From contig NZ_JAIWPT010000013.1 in the NCBI RefSeq assembly GCF_021191695.1, positions 1 through 64,000 on the forward strand: 64,000 nt of DNA, read 5' to 3'. The stretch is from Proluteimonas luteida. Lineage in GTDB: Bacteria; Pseudomonadota; Gammaproteobacteria; Xanthomonadales; Xanthomonadaceae. Under the pieces are notes generated by a model. It saw only the letters and a list, made by a program, of their open reading frames with translations, did no database searches and was not told the DNA's origin. The position numbers and the translations under genes are program-made. This document shows positions 45,311 through 54,168 of this stretch, in pieces; the first letter of the stretch is position 1; each line of letters begins with the position of its first letter.

Positions 45311-46213
45311 TCAATTCCCGTCACGGAACCCGCGCACGTGCTCCACCAGCGCGCGCAGTTTCGGCGGCTGGTTGTGGCGGCTGGGGAAGTACAGGTAGAA
45401 GCCGGGGAACGGCGGCAGGTAGTCCTGCAGCAGCCGCACCAGTGCGCCGCTGTCCAGCCAGGGGCGGAAGGTCTCCTCGATGCCGAAGGTGATGCCCCCG
45501 CCGGCCAGCGCGGTGCGCAGCATCAGCTGCATGTCGTTGGTGGTGACCCGCGGGTTCACCGCCACGTCGAACGCACGGCCGTCCTCCACGTATTCCCAGC
45601 GATAGGGCGCCACGCCCGGCGCCGGGCGCCAGCCGATGCAGCGGTGCGCGACCAGCTCGCGCGGATGGGTTGGCGTGCCATGCCGCGCGAGGTAGGCCGG
45701 CGCGGCCACGGTGACCTCGCGCTGCGGCCCGGTGAGCGGCACCGCCACCATGTCCTGTTCGATCACCTCGCCCAGGCGCACGCCGGCATCGAAGCCGGCG
45801 GCGACGATGTCGAACTCCGCGTCGGTGACGGTCACGTCCAGCACGATCCCGGGATGGGCCTCGGCGAAGGCCGCCACCAGCGGCCCGGACAGGAACCGCT
45901 CGGCGATCGAGGTGACGGCGACCCGCAGCAGGCCGCGCGGCGGGCCATCGTCGACCGCCTCGTCCAGCGCCGCGTCCAGCGTGGACAGCGGTTGCGCCAC
46001 CTGCCGGTGCAGGCGCTCGCCGGCCTCGGTCAGGCGCACGCTGCGGGTGGAACGCTGGACCAGCGCGATGCCCAGCCCGTCCTCCAGCCGACGGATGCCC
46101 TGGCTGACCGCCGAGCGGGTGACGCCGAGCCGGTCGGCAGCAGCGCGGAAGTTGTGCGCCTCGGCCACCGCCAGGAACACGCGCAACAGGTTGAGGTCCG
46201 GGTCGGTCCGCAT
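45311..46213 (-). CDS. LysR-family transcriptional regulator
   Basis: This 300-residue protein has a LysR helix-turn-helix (LNLLRVFLAVAEAHNFRAAADRLGVTRSAVSQGIRRLEDGLGIALVQRSTRSVRLTEAGE) and an effector domain of the CrgA-like subgroup ending in the NQPPKLRALVEHVR motif. It is divergent from the SDR/SnoaL gene pair, which it probably controls; a LysR-type site (46217-46229) lies just upstream of its start. Effector unknown. Confidence 0.9.
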   Translation of the reverse strand: MRTDPDLNLLRVFLAVAEAHNFRAAADRLGVTRSAVSQGIRRLEDGLGIALVQRSTRSVRLTEAGERLHRQVAQPLSTLDAALDEAVDDGPPRGLLRVAVTSIAERFLSGPLVAAFAEAHPGIVLDVTVTDAEFDIVAAGFDAGVRLGEVIEQDMVAVPLTGPQREVTVAAPAYLARHGTPTHPRELVAHRCIGWRPAPGVAPYRWEYVEDGRAFDVAVNPRVTTNDMQLMLRTALAGGGITFGIEETFRPWLDSGALVRLLQDYLPPFPGFYLYFPSRHNQPPKLRALVEHVRGFRDGN

Positions 46214-46216
46214 CGG

Positions 46217-46229
46217 TTAGCAAGTCTAA
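46217..46229. promoter_or_regulatory. LysR box (T-N11-A) in the divergent spacer
   Basis: TTAG-CAAGT-CTAA is a perfect dyad with the T-N11-A consensus, extended to GGTTAG/CTAACC on the flanks. It begins 3 nt upstream of the LysR start codon, so binding would repress the regulator's own gene. Confidence 0.65.
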
Positions 46230-46509
46230 CCAATGCGTCCAGCATGCGCGGGATTCCCTCGACACCGGGCGGCGCCTACCGTGGTTGCCGGCGCCGCGCA
46301 CGGAACTCCCGGCATGCCGCATCGCCTCCCGTCCGCCGCCGCGTTACCGCACCCGGGCACCTTCCGCGCTCCCGGGTGCACGGTCGCCGGCCTCCGCATC
46401 GGCTCGCCGGCATGGCGCTGCGGCCACTGGACTGGCCATCGCGTCGTACAGCGGCGATCGAGCGTCGCGTCCCTTCCCCGCTCCCTTCATCCATCCGAGG
46501 AATCCCGAC

Positions 46510-47244
46510 ATGCACAACATCCAGGACAAGGCCGTACTGATCACCGGCGCCAGCAGCGGCATCGGCGAGGCCACCGCGCGCCTGCTGGCCGCGCACGGCG
46601 CGAAGCTGGTGCTCGGCGCACGCCGCACCGACCGCCTCGACGCACTGGCCGCGGACATCGCCGCCGCCGGCGGCACCGCGGTCGCCTGCGCGCTCGACGT
46701 CACCCGCCGTGCCGACGTGCAGGCCTTCGCCGACCGCGCGCTCGAACGCTTCGGCCGCATCGACGCCATCGTCAACAACGCCGGCGTGATGCCGCTTTCG
46801 CCGCTGGCCGCGCTGAAGGTCGACGAGTGGGACCGCATGATCGACGTCAACGTCCGCGGCGTGCTGCACGGCATCGCCGCGGTACTGCCGGCGATGCGGG
46901 CGCAGGGCAGCGGCCACGTCATCAACATCGCGTCGATCGGCGGGCTGTACGTGATGCCGACCGCCGCGGTGTACTGCGCGACCAAGTTCGCCGTGCGCGC
47001 GATCTCCGACGGCCTGCGCCAGGAGAGCGACACGATCCGGGTGACCTGCGTGTACCCCGGCGTGGTGGAGTCGGAGCTGGCGCACACGATCACCGACGCC
47101 GCGACGGCGGAGGCGATCGGCCGCTTCCGCGAGATCGCGCTGAAACCCGAAGCGATCGCCCGGGCCATCGCGCACGCGATCGGCCAGCCGGCCGACGTGG
47201 ACACCACCGACATCGTCGTGCGGCCGGTGGCGAGCCCGGCATGA
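46510..47244 (+). CDS. SDR-family oxidoreductase
   Basis: This 244-residue classical SDR has TGASSGIGEATA (residues 11-22), NNAGVMPLS, the catalytic YCATKFA (Tyr-x3-Lys), and PGVVESEL. The basic residue after the glycine loop (GARRTDRLD) indicates NADP preference. Related genes next to LysR regulators often carry out quinone or aldehyde reduction; the substrate here is unknown. GAGGA lies upstream of the ATG. It is likely co-transcribed with the SnoaL-like gene 50 bp downstream. Confidence 0.9.
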   Translation: MHNIQDKAVLITGASSGIGEATARLLAAHGAKLVLGARRTDRLDALAADIAAAGGTAVACALDVTRRADVQAFADRALERFGRIDAIVNNAGVMPLSPLAALKVDEWDRMIDVNVRGVLHGIAAVLPAMRAQGSGHVINIASIGGLYVMPTAAVYCATKFAVRAISDGLRQESDTIRVTCVYPGVVESELAHTITDAATAEAIGRFREIALKPEAIARAIAHAIGQPADVDTTDIVVRPVASPA

Positions 47245-47294
47245 ATGCGCCGATGACTCGCACTGCGCAATTTCCCTTCCCCTGGAGCATCCGC

Positions 47295-47780
47295 ATGTCG
47301 ATCCAGTCGCCTACCCTGCGCGCCGCCGGCGCGATGCTGCTCGCGCTGGCCCTGGCGCTGCCCGTCCGCGCGGCGGACGCCGCCACCGGTTCCGCGGCCG
47401 CCAACGCGGTGCTGGTGCGCGCGGCATTCGACGCCTGGCGCGACGGCACCGGCAGCGTGTTCGACCTGCTGGCCGACGATGTCGAATGGCAGGTCGCCGG
47501 ATCCAGCCCGGTCTCGGGCATCTACCGCGGCCGGCAAGCGTTCATGGCACGCGCGGTGCAGCCGATCAACGCGCGCCTGTCCACACCGATCACGCCGGAA
47601 GTGCGGCATGTCGTGGCCCAGGACGACGCGGTGGTGGTGCTCTGGGACGGCATCGCCACCGCCCGCGACGGCAGCACCTACCGCAACAGCTACGCCTGGC
47701 ACATGGTGCTGGACCGCGGCAGGGTCGTGCGCGTGGTCGCGTTCCTCGATACCTGGGCGCTGGATGCGCTGATGCGATGA
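47295..47780 (+). CDS. Exported SnoaL/ketosteroid-isomerase-like protein
   Basis: This 161-residue protein has a signal peptide (TLRAAGAMLLALALALPVRAADA), then an NTF2-like fold (VRAAFDAWRDGTGSVFDLLADDVEWQVAGSSPVSGIYRGRQAF ... WHMVLDRGRVVRVVAFLDT). NTF2-like proteins bind small hydrophobic molecules or act as isomerases. GGAG sits 8 nt before the ATG at 47295; an ATG at 47241 overlapping the SDR stop would add 18 residues and weaken the signal peptide. Function beyond the fold is not known. Confidence 0.82.
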   Translation: MSIQSPTLRAAGAMLLALALALPVRAADAATGSAAANAVLVRAAFDAWRDGTGSVFDLLADDVEWQVAGSSPVSGIYRGRQAFMARAVQPINARLSTPITPEVRHVVAQDDAVVVLWDGIATARDGSTYRNSYAWHMVLDRGRVVRVVAFLDTWALDALMR

Positions 47781-47804
47781 CCGGCCGGCAATGGATGACA
47801 GGCC

Positions 47805-48779
47805 CTAGGGCATCTGCATGCCCGGCCGCCATCCGCTCTCGCGCAGGAAGGCCTCTGGATCGTCCATCGCGAAGATCCGCGCCAGCGCGGCGCGCTTGTC
47901 GTCGGCGCGCTGGTAGTAGGCCTTGACGATGCGATAGCCCACCCAGTAGCCCAGGTCGTAGGGCTCGTCGGAACCCTGGCGGTAGTTGCCGATCCACGCG
48001 CCCAGGTCGGTCTTGTGCATGTCCTGCACGAATGCGGATTCGATTTCCACCTCGCGCCCGCGCGTCCAGCCGGCGTGGCCGGCGTTGCCGACGCCGCCGG
48101 AGATCAGCTCGGCGACGAACTCGGCCGCACCTTCCACCAGCGACATCCGCAACACCGTCGTCCCGGCATCGCCCGGCTCCAGATTCCGATCCGCATCGGT
48201 CTGCTGGATGTGCGCGTACTCGTGCGCCACCACGTGCACGAAGCGGTCCTCGGGATCCGGATTCATGAAGTCCGCGGCGCACAGCGCCTCCAGTCCGATC
48301 GTCACCCCGGAAGGATTGACGATGCCCACCGGCCGCCCGCGCCCGACCACGATCGCGACCGGCGGAAACCTGGCCTCGGGATACAGCCGGGACAGGGTCG
48401 CGAACGATCCGGCCAGGCGTCGCTCCACGTTCGGCAGCACGTCCAGGCACTTCCGTGCGTTCTCGTAGATCGCCGGATCGGCCGCGATCCGCTCGGCGAT
48501 GCGCGCGCCGGTGACGCGCCGCATCCCGGCGAATTCCTTCAGGCTGTCCGTCCCCTGCGCCAGGTACTCGTCCAGCTGCGCCACGCTCGGGCGCCCGTCG
48601 TTGGCTTCGTACAGCGCGTAGAACCGCTCCACGTCGGCGGTGCGGAATTCCGGCCCGGACGCCGCTGCGCAGGACGCGCCGCCGAAGACCAGCGCGACCA
48701 GCAGGGCGGCCTGCCGGCGCAGTCCCGTGCGATCCGCCGACAACGGACCGGTGGATGGGGATACGAACCGCTTCGACAT
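47805..48779 (-). CDS. Exported DUF2268-like zinc metalloprotease
   Basis: This 324-residue protein has an N-terminal signal-like stretch (AALLVALVFGGASCAAA, possible lipobox at SC) and a zincin motif VVAHEYAHIQQ (HExxH). A Glu-containing helix (SLVEGAAEFVAELISGG) supplies the third ligand, the DUF2268 arrangement. YWVGYRIVKAYY near the end is also typical. It likely cleaves peptides in the periplasm; the substrate is unknown. GAGGAGG precedes the ATG. Confidence 0.82.
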   Translation of the reverse strand: MSKRFVSPSTGPLSADRTGLRRQAALLVALVFGGASCAAASGPEFRTADVERFYALYEANDGRPSVAQLDEYLAQGTDSLKEFAGMRRVTGARIAERIAADPAIYENARKCLDVLPNVERRLAGSFATLSRLYPEARFPPVAIVVGRGRPVGIVNPSGVTIGLEALCAADFMNPDPEDRFVHVVAHEYAHIQQTDADRNLEPGDAGTTVLRMSLVEGAAEFVAELISGGVGNAGHAGWTRGREVEIESAFVQDMHKTDLGAWIGNYRQGSDEPYDLGYWVGYRIVKAYYQRADDKRAALARIFAMDDPEAFLRESGWRPGMQMP

Positions 48780-49162
48780 GGAACTGGCCTCCTCTGGACC
48801 GGGACATCGGTGATGTCCGGCAATTTCCCGGGGTGCGATCCGGATGGCGCCGGGGCCGCATCTCCGGGTCGTGGCACCTGGAAGCAGCCTGCCCCGCATC
48901 GACAGGGTCGCCGCGGGCCGAAAGTCATTGCCATGACGAAGGTCACGCCCGCATCGCGCCGGTCGCACGGATCGATGTTGCGCACGGCGGCCGGAACGGA
49001 AGCGGAACGCGGCCGGCGCGCTTGCCGCATGCCTCCACATCTCTGGAAAAACGGAACCGGAGCCGACGCCGCCGATCGCCGACGCGTTACGATGCCCCAC
49101 CCCACCGCTGCACCCTCCCGATCCCCCATGAAGGCCCCCACCCCCGACGCAGCTCCGGCGGC
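48780..49162. other. Divergent spacer with an inverted repeat
   Basis: This 383-bp gap separates the divergent DUF2268 and Pro-rich TonB-like genes. It holds the inverted repeat at 48802-48818 and otherwise no gene or clear motif. Confidence 0.45.
48802..48818. promoter_or_regulatory. Perfect inverted repeat upstream of the DUF2268 gene
   Basis: GGACATC-GGT-GATGTCC lies 22 nt before the start codon, inside the probable 5' leader. It could be an operator or a short mRNA hairpin; there is nothing to decide between them. Confidence 0.4.
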
Positions 49163-50059
49163 ATGAGCCAGGCCCCGCGCCGGGCGGGTGCCGGCGCCGA
49201 ACCCCGGATCGAACGCCTGCAGCCGTGGATCGCCGCGCTCGTCAGCGCGCTGCTGCACGTGCTGTTCGCGTACCTGCTGATGCTGTCCCAGCCGGTCATC
49301 CCGACGACGCCGCAGGGCGCCTCCGCCGGCAGCCGCATGGTCGTGGATTTCGTCGGCATCACCCCGCCACAACCCGTGCAGGCACCCGTCGCCAGTCCGC
49401 CGCCCGCCACGTCGCCCGCGCAGGCGGCGCCCGCGGCCTCGCGCGTGCGCACCACGCGGGTCATGGATGCACCAGACCCCGCGCCGCCCGACGCGGAACA
49501 GCCCGCCGAAGCCTTGACCCGGGCCCGCAGCCCGCAGCCCGCGCCGCGCCCGGCCCCGACGCCACCGCAGCCCGTGCAGTCGCAGGCCGATCCAGGCCAG
49601 GGCCGCGCCCAGGCTGCCGCCAGCCCGCCGACGGAGCAGCGCCCGGCGCGCGTCTGGGGACAACCGCCGGGCATGCTGCCCGAAGACGCCGCGCCGGTGA
49701 ACGCCGGCATGCAGCGCACCCCGCGCATCGGCCAGGGCCGCGGCCGCGACAGCGCATCGAACCAGCCCAGCATGGAAGTGGGTGGCTACCAGGTCGTCTA
49801 CGACACCACCAGCGAGACCCGCCTGCGCGAATGGCGCGACGAGGGCGTCACCGAACTCTTCATCCCCCTGCCCGGCACGCGCGACTACATGGTCTGCCCA
49901 CTGGAGACCGCGTTGCGCCGCGAATCCGGCAACTGCCGCATGCTCGCCCCCGAAGATCCGGAGATGGCCAACATCCGCGACTCACGCGAGGTCATTGGCT
50001 TCCACCGCGTCTACCGCCGCGGCGAGGTGGTGTGGCGAGGGCCGGGGCCGTACCGGTGA
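49163..50059 (+). CDS. Single-pass membrane protein with Pro-rich periplasmic linker (TonB-like layout)
   Basis: This 298-residue protein has an N-terminal membrane anchor (WIAALVSALLHVLFAYLLML), then about 120 residues rich in Pro, Ala and Gln, then a C-terminal domain (YQVVYDTTSETRLREWRDEGVTELFIPLPGTRDYMVCPLETALRRESGNCRM) with two Cys. The layout resembles TonB or TolA, but the C-terminal domain is not the TonB fold and the family is unknown to me. It probably spans the periplasm and may contact the outer membrane or peptidoglycan. Confidence 0.7.
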   Translation: MSQAPRRAGAGAEPRIERLQPWIAALVSALLHVLFAYLLMLSQPVIPTTPQGASAGSRMVVDFVGITPPQPVQAPVASPPPATSPAQAAPAASRVRTTRVMDAPDPAPPDAEQPAEALTRARSPQPAPRPAPTPPQPVQSQADPGQGRAQAAASPPTEQRPARVWGQPPGMLPEDAAPVNAGMQRTPRIGQGRGRDSASNQPSMEVGGYQVVYDTTSETRLREWRDEGVTELFIPLPGTRDYMVCPLETALRRESGNCRMLAPEDPEMANIRDSREVIGFHRVYRRGEVVWRGPGPYR

Positions 50060-50454
50060 GTGGTGAGTGCCGCACGGGATGCGGCCCTGCAGCCGACCGG
50101 GCGGCGGAAAGTGGACCGGGCACCGTCAATGCATGCTGACCAGTTTCCCAGCCCCGCGCCTGAATATCCAAATCGGGAAGTGCGGTCGCAATTGCCTGAG
50201 TTGTCTCCACTGGAGTTATGCATCCCTGCAAGCCCGGCATCTGTCAAGAACGGATTAACTTAATCCGGCCGTAAACCCGATCCCGCTAGGGTTGGCAACC
50301 TGGCCAAGTCATCGAAACAGCCGCGCCGCTCGCGTCCCATGCGATATCCCCTGTTCCCCTGCGGCGACCATAGCCCGATGCGGGCGATCGGGGAAGCGCA
50401 GGGGGATCGGCCTGCCGCCCAGGCATGACGGCAGGCAGTCGCCTGATTGCCACC

Positions 50455-50482
50455 CGTCCACCGTGTCTCCGAACGGGCATCC
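50455..50482. repeat. Degenerate IS481-like end relic
   Basis: CGTCCACCGTGTCTCCGAAC then GGGCATCC resembles the first part of the ends at 79-115 and 18257-18293, with several substitutions and without the second half. It is weak and could be chance, but its placement in a gene-poor region beside a REPIN suggests a relic. Confidence 0.4.
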
Positions 50483-50551
50483 GGGCGATACCGCGGAAGA
50501 GGGAAAAAAAGTTCTCACCGATGGCAGGAGAGACGGTCACTCCGACCTTGC

Positions 50552-50666
50552 GTAGGTCGGCCCCACGCGGCCGACGCGCACGGCGTCATGGACTTGCGAG
50601 GCGTCCTGGGACCCGCGTTCGCGCCTGGACCGAGGCCCAGGCGTCGGGGGCGTTGCCCCGACCTAC
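50552..50666. repeat. GTAG-headed REP pair (REPIN-like)
   Basis: The arms GTAGGTCGGCCCCACGCGG and GGGGCGTTGCCCCGACCTAC match those at 27898-28009; the centres are related (both start with CGGCGTC and a GACT). Two copies in one window point to a dispersed family. Confidence 0.85.
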
Positions 50667-50862
50667 GCTCGAGACCGCTGGAATCGGCGAAGAACGGAAC
50701 GAAAGCGATGGCGTCGGCGGGATGAGGCGATGGCGAGGCGCCGCCCACAGTACCGACCCGCACACGACAACGCCGCCCGGAGGCGGCGCTGCGGATGCTG
50801 CTGGCGACGAGCCGTGCGCGCTTGCGACGGCCGCAGCGTCGCCCACGCGAACCACCCTTGGA

Positions 50863-51213
50863 TCAGCGGGCGAACGCGATCCGGTCGAGGCTGTTGTCGG
50901 ACGCCTTGATCCAGACGTTGAGCTCGCGGCCGTGCGCGGTGCGGCCGCCGAGCGTGGGCGCGGCTTCGTTGTCCTGGCGCGGTTCGAAGATCACCTGGAA
51001 CGTGCCGTCCTGCGCGGGATGGACGTGGACGTGGAAGTTGGCGAGGTTGGCGTCGGGCTGCTTGTCCCTGAACACCGGGACGGCAGCGGCGAGTGCGGCG
51101 GCACGCGCACCGTCGAGCTCGACCGGCGCGGGGACGGTATCGGAAGCCGTGGCGGCCTGTGCGAGGTTGGCGAACGCAAGCGTGCTCATGAGCAGGATCC
51201 TGTTGAAGACCAT
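50863..51213 (-). CDS. Small exported protein, possible partner of the DUF4329 protein
   Basis: This 116-residue protein has a signal peptide (RILLMSTLAFANLAQA). The mature part has FHVHVHPAQDGTFQVIFEPRQDNE and LNVWIKASDNSLDRI, and no family I can name. GGAGG lies upstream of the ATG. It follows the DUF4329 gene by 52 nt on the same strand. A periplasmic immunity or accessory role is possible from the layout only; the name is not earned by sequence. Confidence 0.65.
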   Translation of the reverse strand: MVFNRILLMSTLAFANLAQAATASDTVPAPVELDGARAAALAAAVPVFRDKQPDANLANFHVHVHPAQDGTFQVIFEPRQDNEAAPTLGGRTAHGRELNVWIKASDNSLDRIAFAR

Positions 51214-51265
51214 GGCGTGACCTCCGGCGGTCGGGATGCGGGGCCCGGAGGCCCGCGACGTGCCG

Positions 51266-51982
51266 TCAGTTGATCACGGTGTCCTGGCGCGTGGCTGAAT
51301 CATACTTGCGGAAGTCGCCGCCCGGCGTGGAGACGTAGATCACCGGGCCCCAGTAACCGCCATCGGCGACGCGCTTGTCCTGGCTGGAGAAATGGTCGCT
51401 GTTGAACTCGTCGCCGGACTTGTCGGTGCGGGTGCCGTCGCTCTTCGAGTAGTCGGCATGGCCGTGGTAGCAGGCGGCCAGCTCCAGCCCGTCGGGCTGC
51501 GGGACCTGGCTGGGATCGAAGCCGTCGAGCGTGCCGCCCATCGGCGTGGATACGAAATACTGGTCGCTGGCCGGGTCGCGGAACACCAGGCCGCCATTCT
51601 CCAGATTGGCCTGGATCGACAGCGGGTTGGAGTACTCCATCATCGCGATGGCCGCGGCGTCGCTGGATGCGAACGGACCAAGCGTGGTGCCCGGCGGCAC
51701 CAGCGGCGCGACCTCGGACACATTGACCGGCACGGTGCGGTCGTTGGCGATCGCGAGCGCGGCACCCTCGGTCAGCGCCTTGTCGGTCAGGGTGCCGCCA
51801 TCGGTGGTTTCGACGCCGGCCACGAGGTCATAGGCATGGTCGCGCTGCGATTCGGTGGCGTCGGCGGACACCAGGGTATCGACGACCTGCTGGTAGCGCG
51901 GGTTGTCGCGCGCCTCCGCCAGCTGTATTCCGGCGATGCCGCCGATTGTCGCGCCGGCGCCGGAGATGGAATCGAGACTCAT
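51266..51982 (-). CDS. DUF4329 (JAB-like) protein, possible secreted effector
   Basis: This 238-residue protein ends in a DUF4329 domain: AACYHGHADYSKSDG, DEFNSDHFSSQDKRVADGGYWG and IYVSTPGGDFRKYD. The HxH...SxxD pattern resembles the zinc site of JAB peptidases. DUF4329 is usual at the C-terminus of Rhs and other polymorphic toxins, where it may process or be the toxin. Here the N-terminal part is short and has no Rhs repeats or signal peptide (GAGATIGGIAGIQLAEARDNPRY). The start at 51982 is chosen over one 45 nt upstream by length. Activity is inferred. Confidence 0.72.
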   Translation of the reverse strand: MSLDSISGAGATIGGIAGIQLAEARDNPRYQQVVDTLVSADATESQRDHAYDLVAGVETTDGGTLTDKALTEGAALAIANDRTVPVNVSEVAPLVPPGTTLGPFASSDAAAIAMMEYSNPLSIQANLENGGLVFRDPASDQYFVSTPMGGTLDGFDPSQVPQPDGLELAACYHGHADYSKSDGTRTDKSGDEFNSDHFSSQDKRVADGGYWGPVIYVSTPGGDFRKYDSATRQDTVIN

Positions 51983-52062
51983 GGGGCGGACCCTGTGTCG
52001 GAACTGTCTTGCAGGGTGTCGATACAATGCCGGCGCGACAAGCTAGGGATGGCCCTAGCCGC

Positions 52063-54168
52063 TCAGAACAGCGTGCCTTGCGCGGGCGGCTGCGGCGGAT
52101 CGCCGGTATCGGTTGATGCCCGCGGTGCTTCACCTGGCCGGGCGCCCAGGCGCCAGCCCAGTCCCGACCAGCGGCCGGCATGGCGGCCGAGCGCATCGCG
52201 CAGGACGTCCTCGCTGCAGGCGAGATGCAGCGCACTGCGCGCGCGGGTGATGCCGGTGTAGACCAGCTCGCGCGACAGGACCCGGTTGGGGCGGGCGGGC
52301 AGGACCAGCCAGACCTCGTCGAACTCCGAGCCCTGGGCCTTGTGCACGGTCATGGCGAAGGCGCTTTCGTGCGCGGGCAGTGCGGCGGGATGGAACGGGC
52401 GCGGCGCGGCGGGATCGTCGCCGGGGAACCAGGCCATGACGGCGCCGCTGTCGTCGGCGAAGCAGATGCCGATGTCGCCGTTGAACAGGCGGTGGCGGTA
52501 GCTGTTCTCGGTGACCAGCAGCAGGCGGCCGTGGAAATAGCGGTTCGCTGCGGCGCCGGTGCCGCTGTCGGTCAGCAGGTCCCCGATGCGGGCGTTGAGG
52601 CCGCGCGCGCCCTGCGGGCCTTCGCGCAACGCGGTGAGGATGCGTAGGCGGTTGGCGAGTGCGAGCGCGGCGGCGGGGTTGGCGGCATCGGCGAGGGCGC
52701 GCCAGTGGGCGAGGAAATGCGCACGGTGGGCCTGCAGGGGATCGGCGAGGTTCTCGTGGAAGTGGACGTTGGACAGCGTGCCGCCGCGCAGCAGCGCGAG
52801 TGCATGGCTGGCGTCGCCTTCGCGCACGGCCTCGGCAAGCGGGGCGAGCTGCAGGGCATCGTGCTGGCGATAGCCGCGTTGCAGGTGGATGCGGCGGCCG
52901 GGGAAGGCGCTGGATTGTCGGGGCAGATGGTCTGCGCGAAGCGCGCCCTCACCCGCGCCTGCGGCGCGACCTCTCCCGTCAACGGGAGAGGTGTCTGCAT
53001 CCGCTGTGCGCACGGAGGCGTGGTTGTCGGTCGATGCGGGAGCGGCGATGGCATCGACGGGAACGTTGCCGAGCAGGAGGTGCAGCGCGGCGGCATCGTC
53101 ATCGGCGATGCGGCTGCCGTCGCCGGCAGCGCGGAGGATGCCGCTGAGCACGTCGCCGGCTTCGACCGAGGGCAGCTGGTCCGGGTCGCCCAGCAGCACG
53201 AGGCGGGCGCCGTCGGCGACGGCGTCGACCAGCTTGGCCATCAGCGGCAGGTCGATCATCGAGGCTTCGTCGACGACGACGATGTCCAGCGGCAGCGGGT
53301 TGTCGGCGTGGTGGCGGAAGCGCGGGCTGTCGGGGATGGTGCCGAGCAGGCGGTGCAGCGTGGTGCCGGTGGTCGGCAGCTGGGCGAGCAGCGCGGGATC
53401 GACGTCGGCGGCGGCCAGTGCCTGGAGGGCGTTGCGCACGCTCTCGGCCATGCGCTCGGCGGCGCGGCCGGTGGGTGCGGCCAGCGCGATGCGCGGCGCG
53501 GGCCTGCCGGCCTGCCGCGCCTGCGCGGCGAGCAGCACCAGCAGGCGGGTGATGGTGGTGGTCTTGCCGGTGCCGGGGCTGCCGGTGACCAGCAGCAGGT
53601 GATGGCGCAGGGCGAGTGCGGCGGCCTGGGCCTGGCGGTCCTGGTGCAAGGTGCCCTCACCCGCGCCTGAGGCGCCCCCTTCCGCAAGCGGGAGAGAAAC
53701 GGCAGGGAACAGGGTTCCGAACAAGGGGGCCAGCGTGGCGAGGCCGGCGGCGTCGGGCGTGTGCGCGCCGATGCGCTGCAGGCCGAGGGCGAGGCGGTGT
53801 TCGTATTCGCGGTAGCGGCGCAGGTACAGCAGGCCCTGCCCGTCCGCCGGGCCTTCGAGGACCAGCGGGGTTTGCGCGTCCGCCGGCTGCGCGGGGTCGT
53901 CGGGGGTGGCGACCCAGGGCGATGCCTGCAGCTGCGCGTGCCAGTCTTCGGGCGGCGGCCAGTCGATGTCGGCATCGAGCAGCAGCTGCGGCTGCGCGGG
54001 CAGGAAGCCGGCATGGCCCCTGGAGACGGCCAGCGAGGCAAGCGCGGCGGCGGCGAGGACGAGGTCGGGGGTGTCCGGGTCGAGGCGGCGCAGGCTCTGG
54101 GCCAGGGCGTGGTCGATCGTGCGCAGGGCGCCGGTCTGGGTGAGGGTGTGGAGCAGGGTGGCGCTCAT
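52063..54168 (-). CDS. recD: Exodeoxyribonuclease V alpha subunit (RecD)
   Basis: The 701-residue fast 5'-3' helicase of RecBCD has Walker A VTGSPGTGKTTTITRLL, helicase motifs LAAPTGRAAERM and VVDEASMIDLPL, the ATPase-region LLGDPDQLPSVEAG, and the C-terminal TVHKAQGSEFDEVWLVLP. It is longer than the usual 600-650 residues. Two in-frame REP-like insertions explain much of the excess: residues 156-172 and 391-409 (SLPLAEGGASGAGEG and SPVDGRGRAAGAGEG). Its start overlaps the recB stop by 4 nt. Confidence 0.94.
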   Translation of the reverse strand: MSATLLHTLTQTGALRTIDHALAQSLRRLDPDTPDLVLAAAALASLAVSRGHAGFLPAQPQLLLDADIDWPPPEDWHAQLQASPWVATPDDPAQPADAQTPLVLEGPADGQGLLYLRRYREYEHRLALGLQRIGAHTPDAAGLATLAPLFGTLFPAVSLPLAEGGASGAGEGTLHQDRQAQAAALALRHHLLLVTGSPGTGKTTTITRLLVLLAAQARQAGRPAPRIALAAPTGRAAERMAESVRNALQALAAADVDPALLAQLPTTGTTLHRLLGTIPDSPRFRHHADNPLPLDIVVVDEASMIDLPLMAKLVDAVADGARLVLLGDPDQLPSVEAGDVLSGILRAAGDGSRIADDDAAALHLLLGNVPVDAIAAPASTDNHASVRTADADTSPVDGRGRAAGAGEGALRADHLPRQSSAFPGRRIHLQRGYRQHDALQLAPLAEAVREGDASHALALLRGGTLSNVHFHENLADPLQAHRAHFLAHWRALADAANPAAALALANRLRILTALREGPQGARGLNARIGDLLTDSGTGAAANRYFHGRLLLVTENSYRHRLFNGDIGICFADDSGAVMAWFPGDDPAAPRPFHPAALPAHESAFAMTVHKAQGSEFDEVWLVLPARPNRVLSRELVYTGITRARSALHLACSEDVLRDALGRHAGRWSGLGWRLGARPGEAPRASTDTGDPPQPPAQGTLF
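52941..52996. repeat. REP-like element inside recD (second copy)
   Basis: GCCCTCACCCGCGCCTGCGGCG plus a CCTCTCCCGTC...GGGAGAGG hairpin has the same head as 53651-53700. It stays in frame with recD (about residues 391-409). Confidence 0.75.
53651..53700. repeat. REP-like element inside recD (first copy)
   Basis: GCCCTCACCCGCGCCTGAGGCG and a CCCTTCCGC...GCGGGAGAG arm share the head of 52941-52996. It is read through in frame, at about residues 156-172 of RecD, between the N-terminal region and the ATPase Walker A. Confidence 0.75.

Larger units (their letters stand above)
50060..50862. other. 800-bp gene-poor region with REPIN and IS-end relic
   Basis: I find no coding region with normal codon use between the Pro-rich protein and the small exported protein. 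The region holds a degenerate IS481-like end (50455-50482) and a GTAG-type REPIN (50552-50666). The first 250 bp are less GC-rich than usual (around AAGAACGGATTAACTTAATCC), which could be a relic of transferred DNA or a promoter. Confidence 0.5.

Noticed and set aside
50292..50555. Small open frame in the gene-poor region before the DUF4329 pair
   Set aside because: Codon use is atypical and no motif or ribosome-binding site supports it; it overlaps the IS-end relic.
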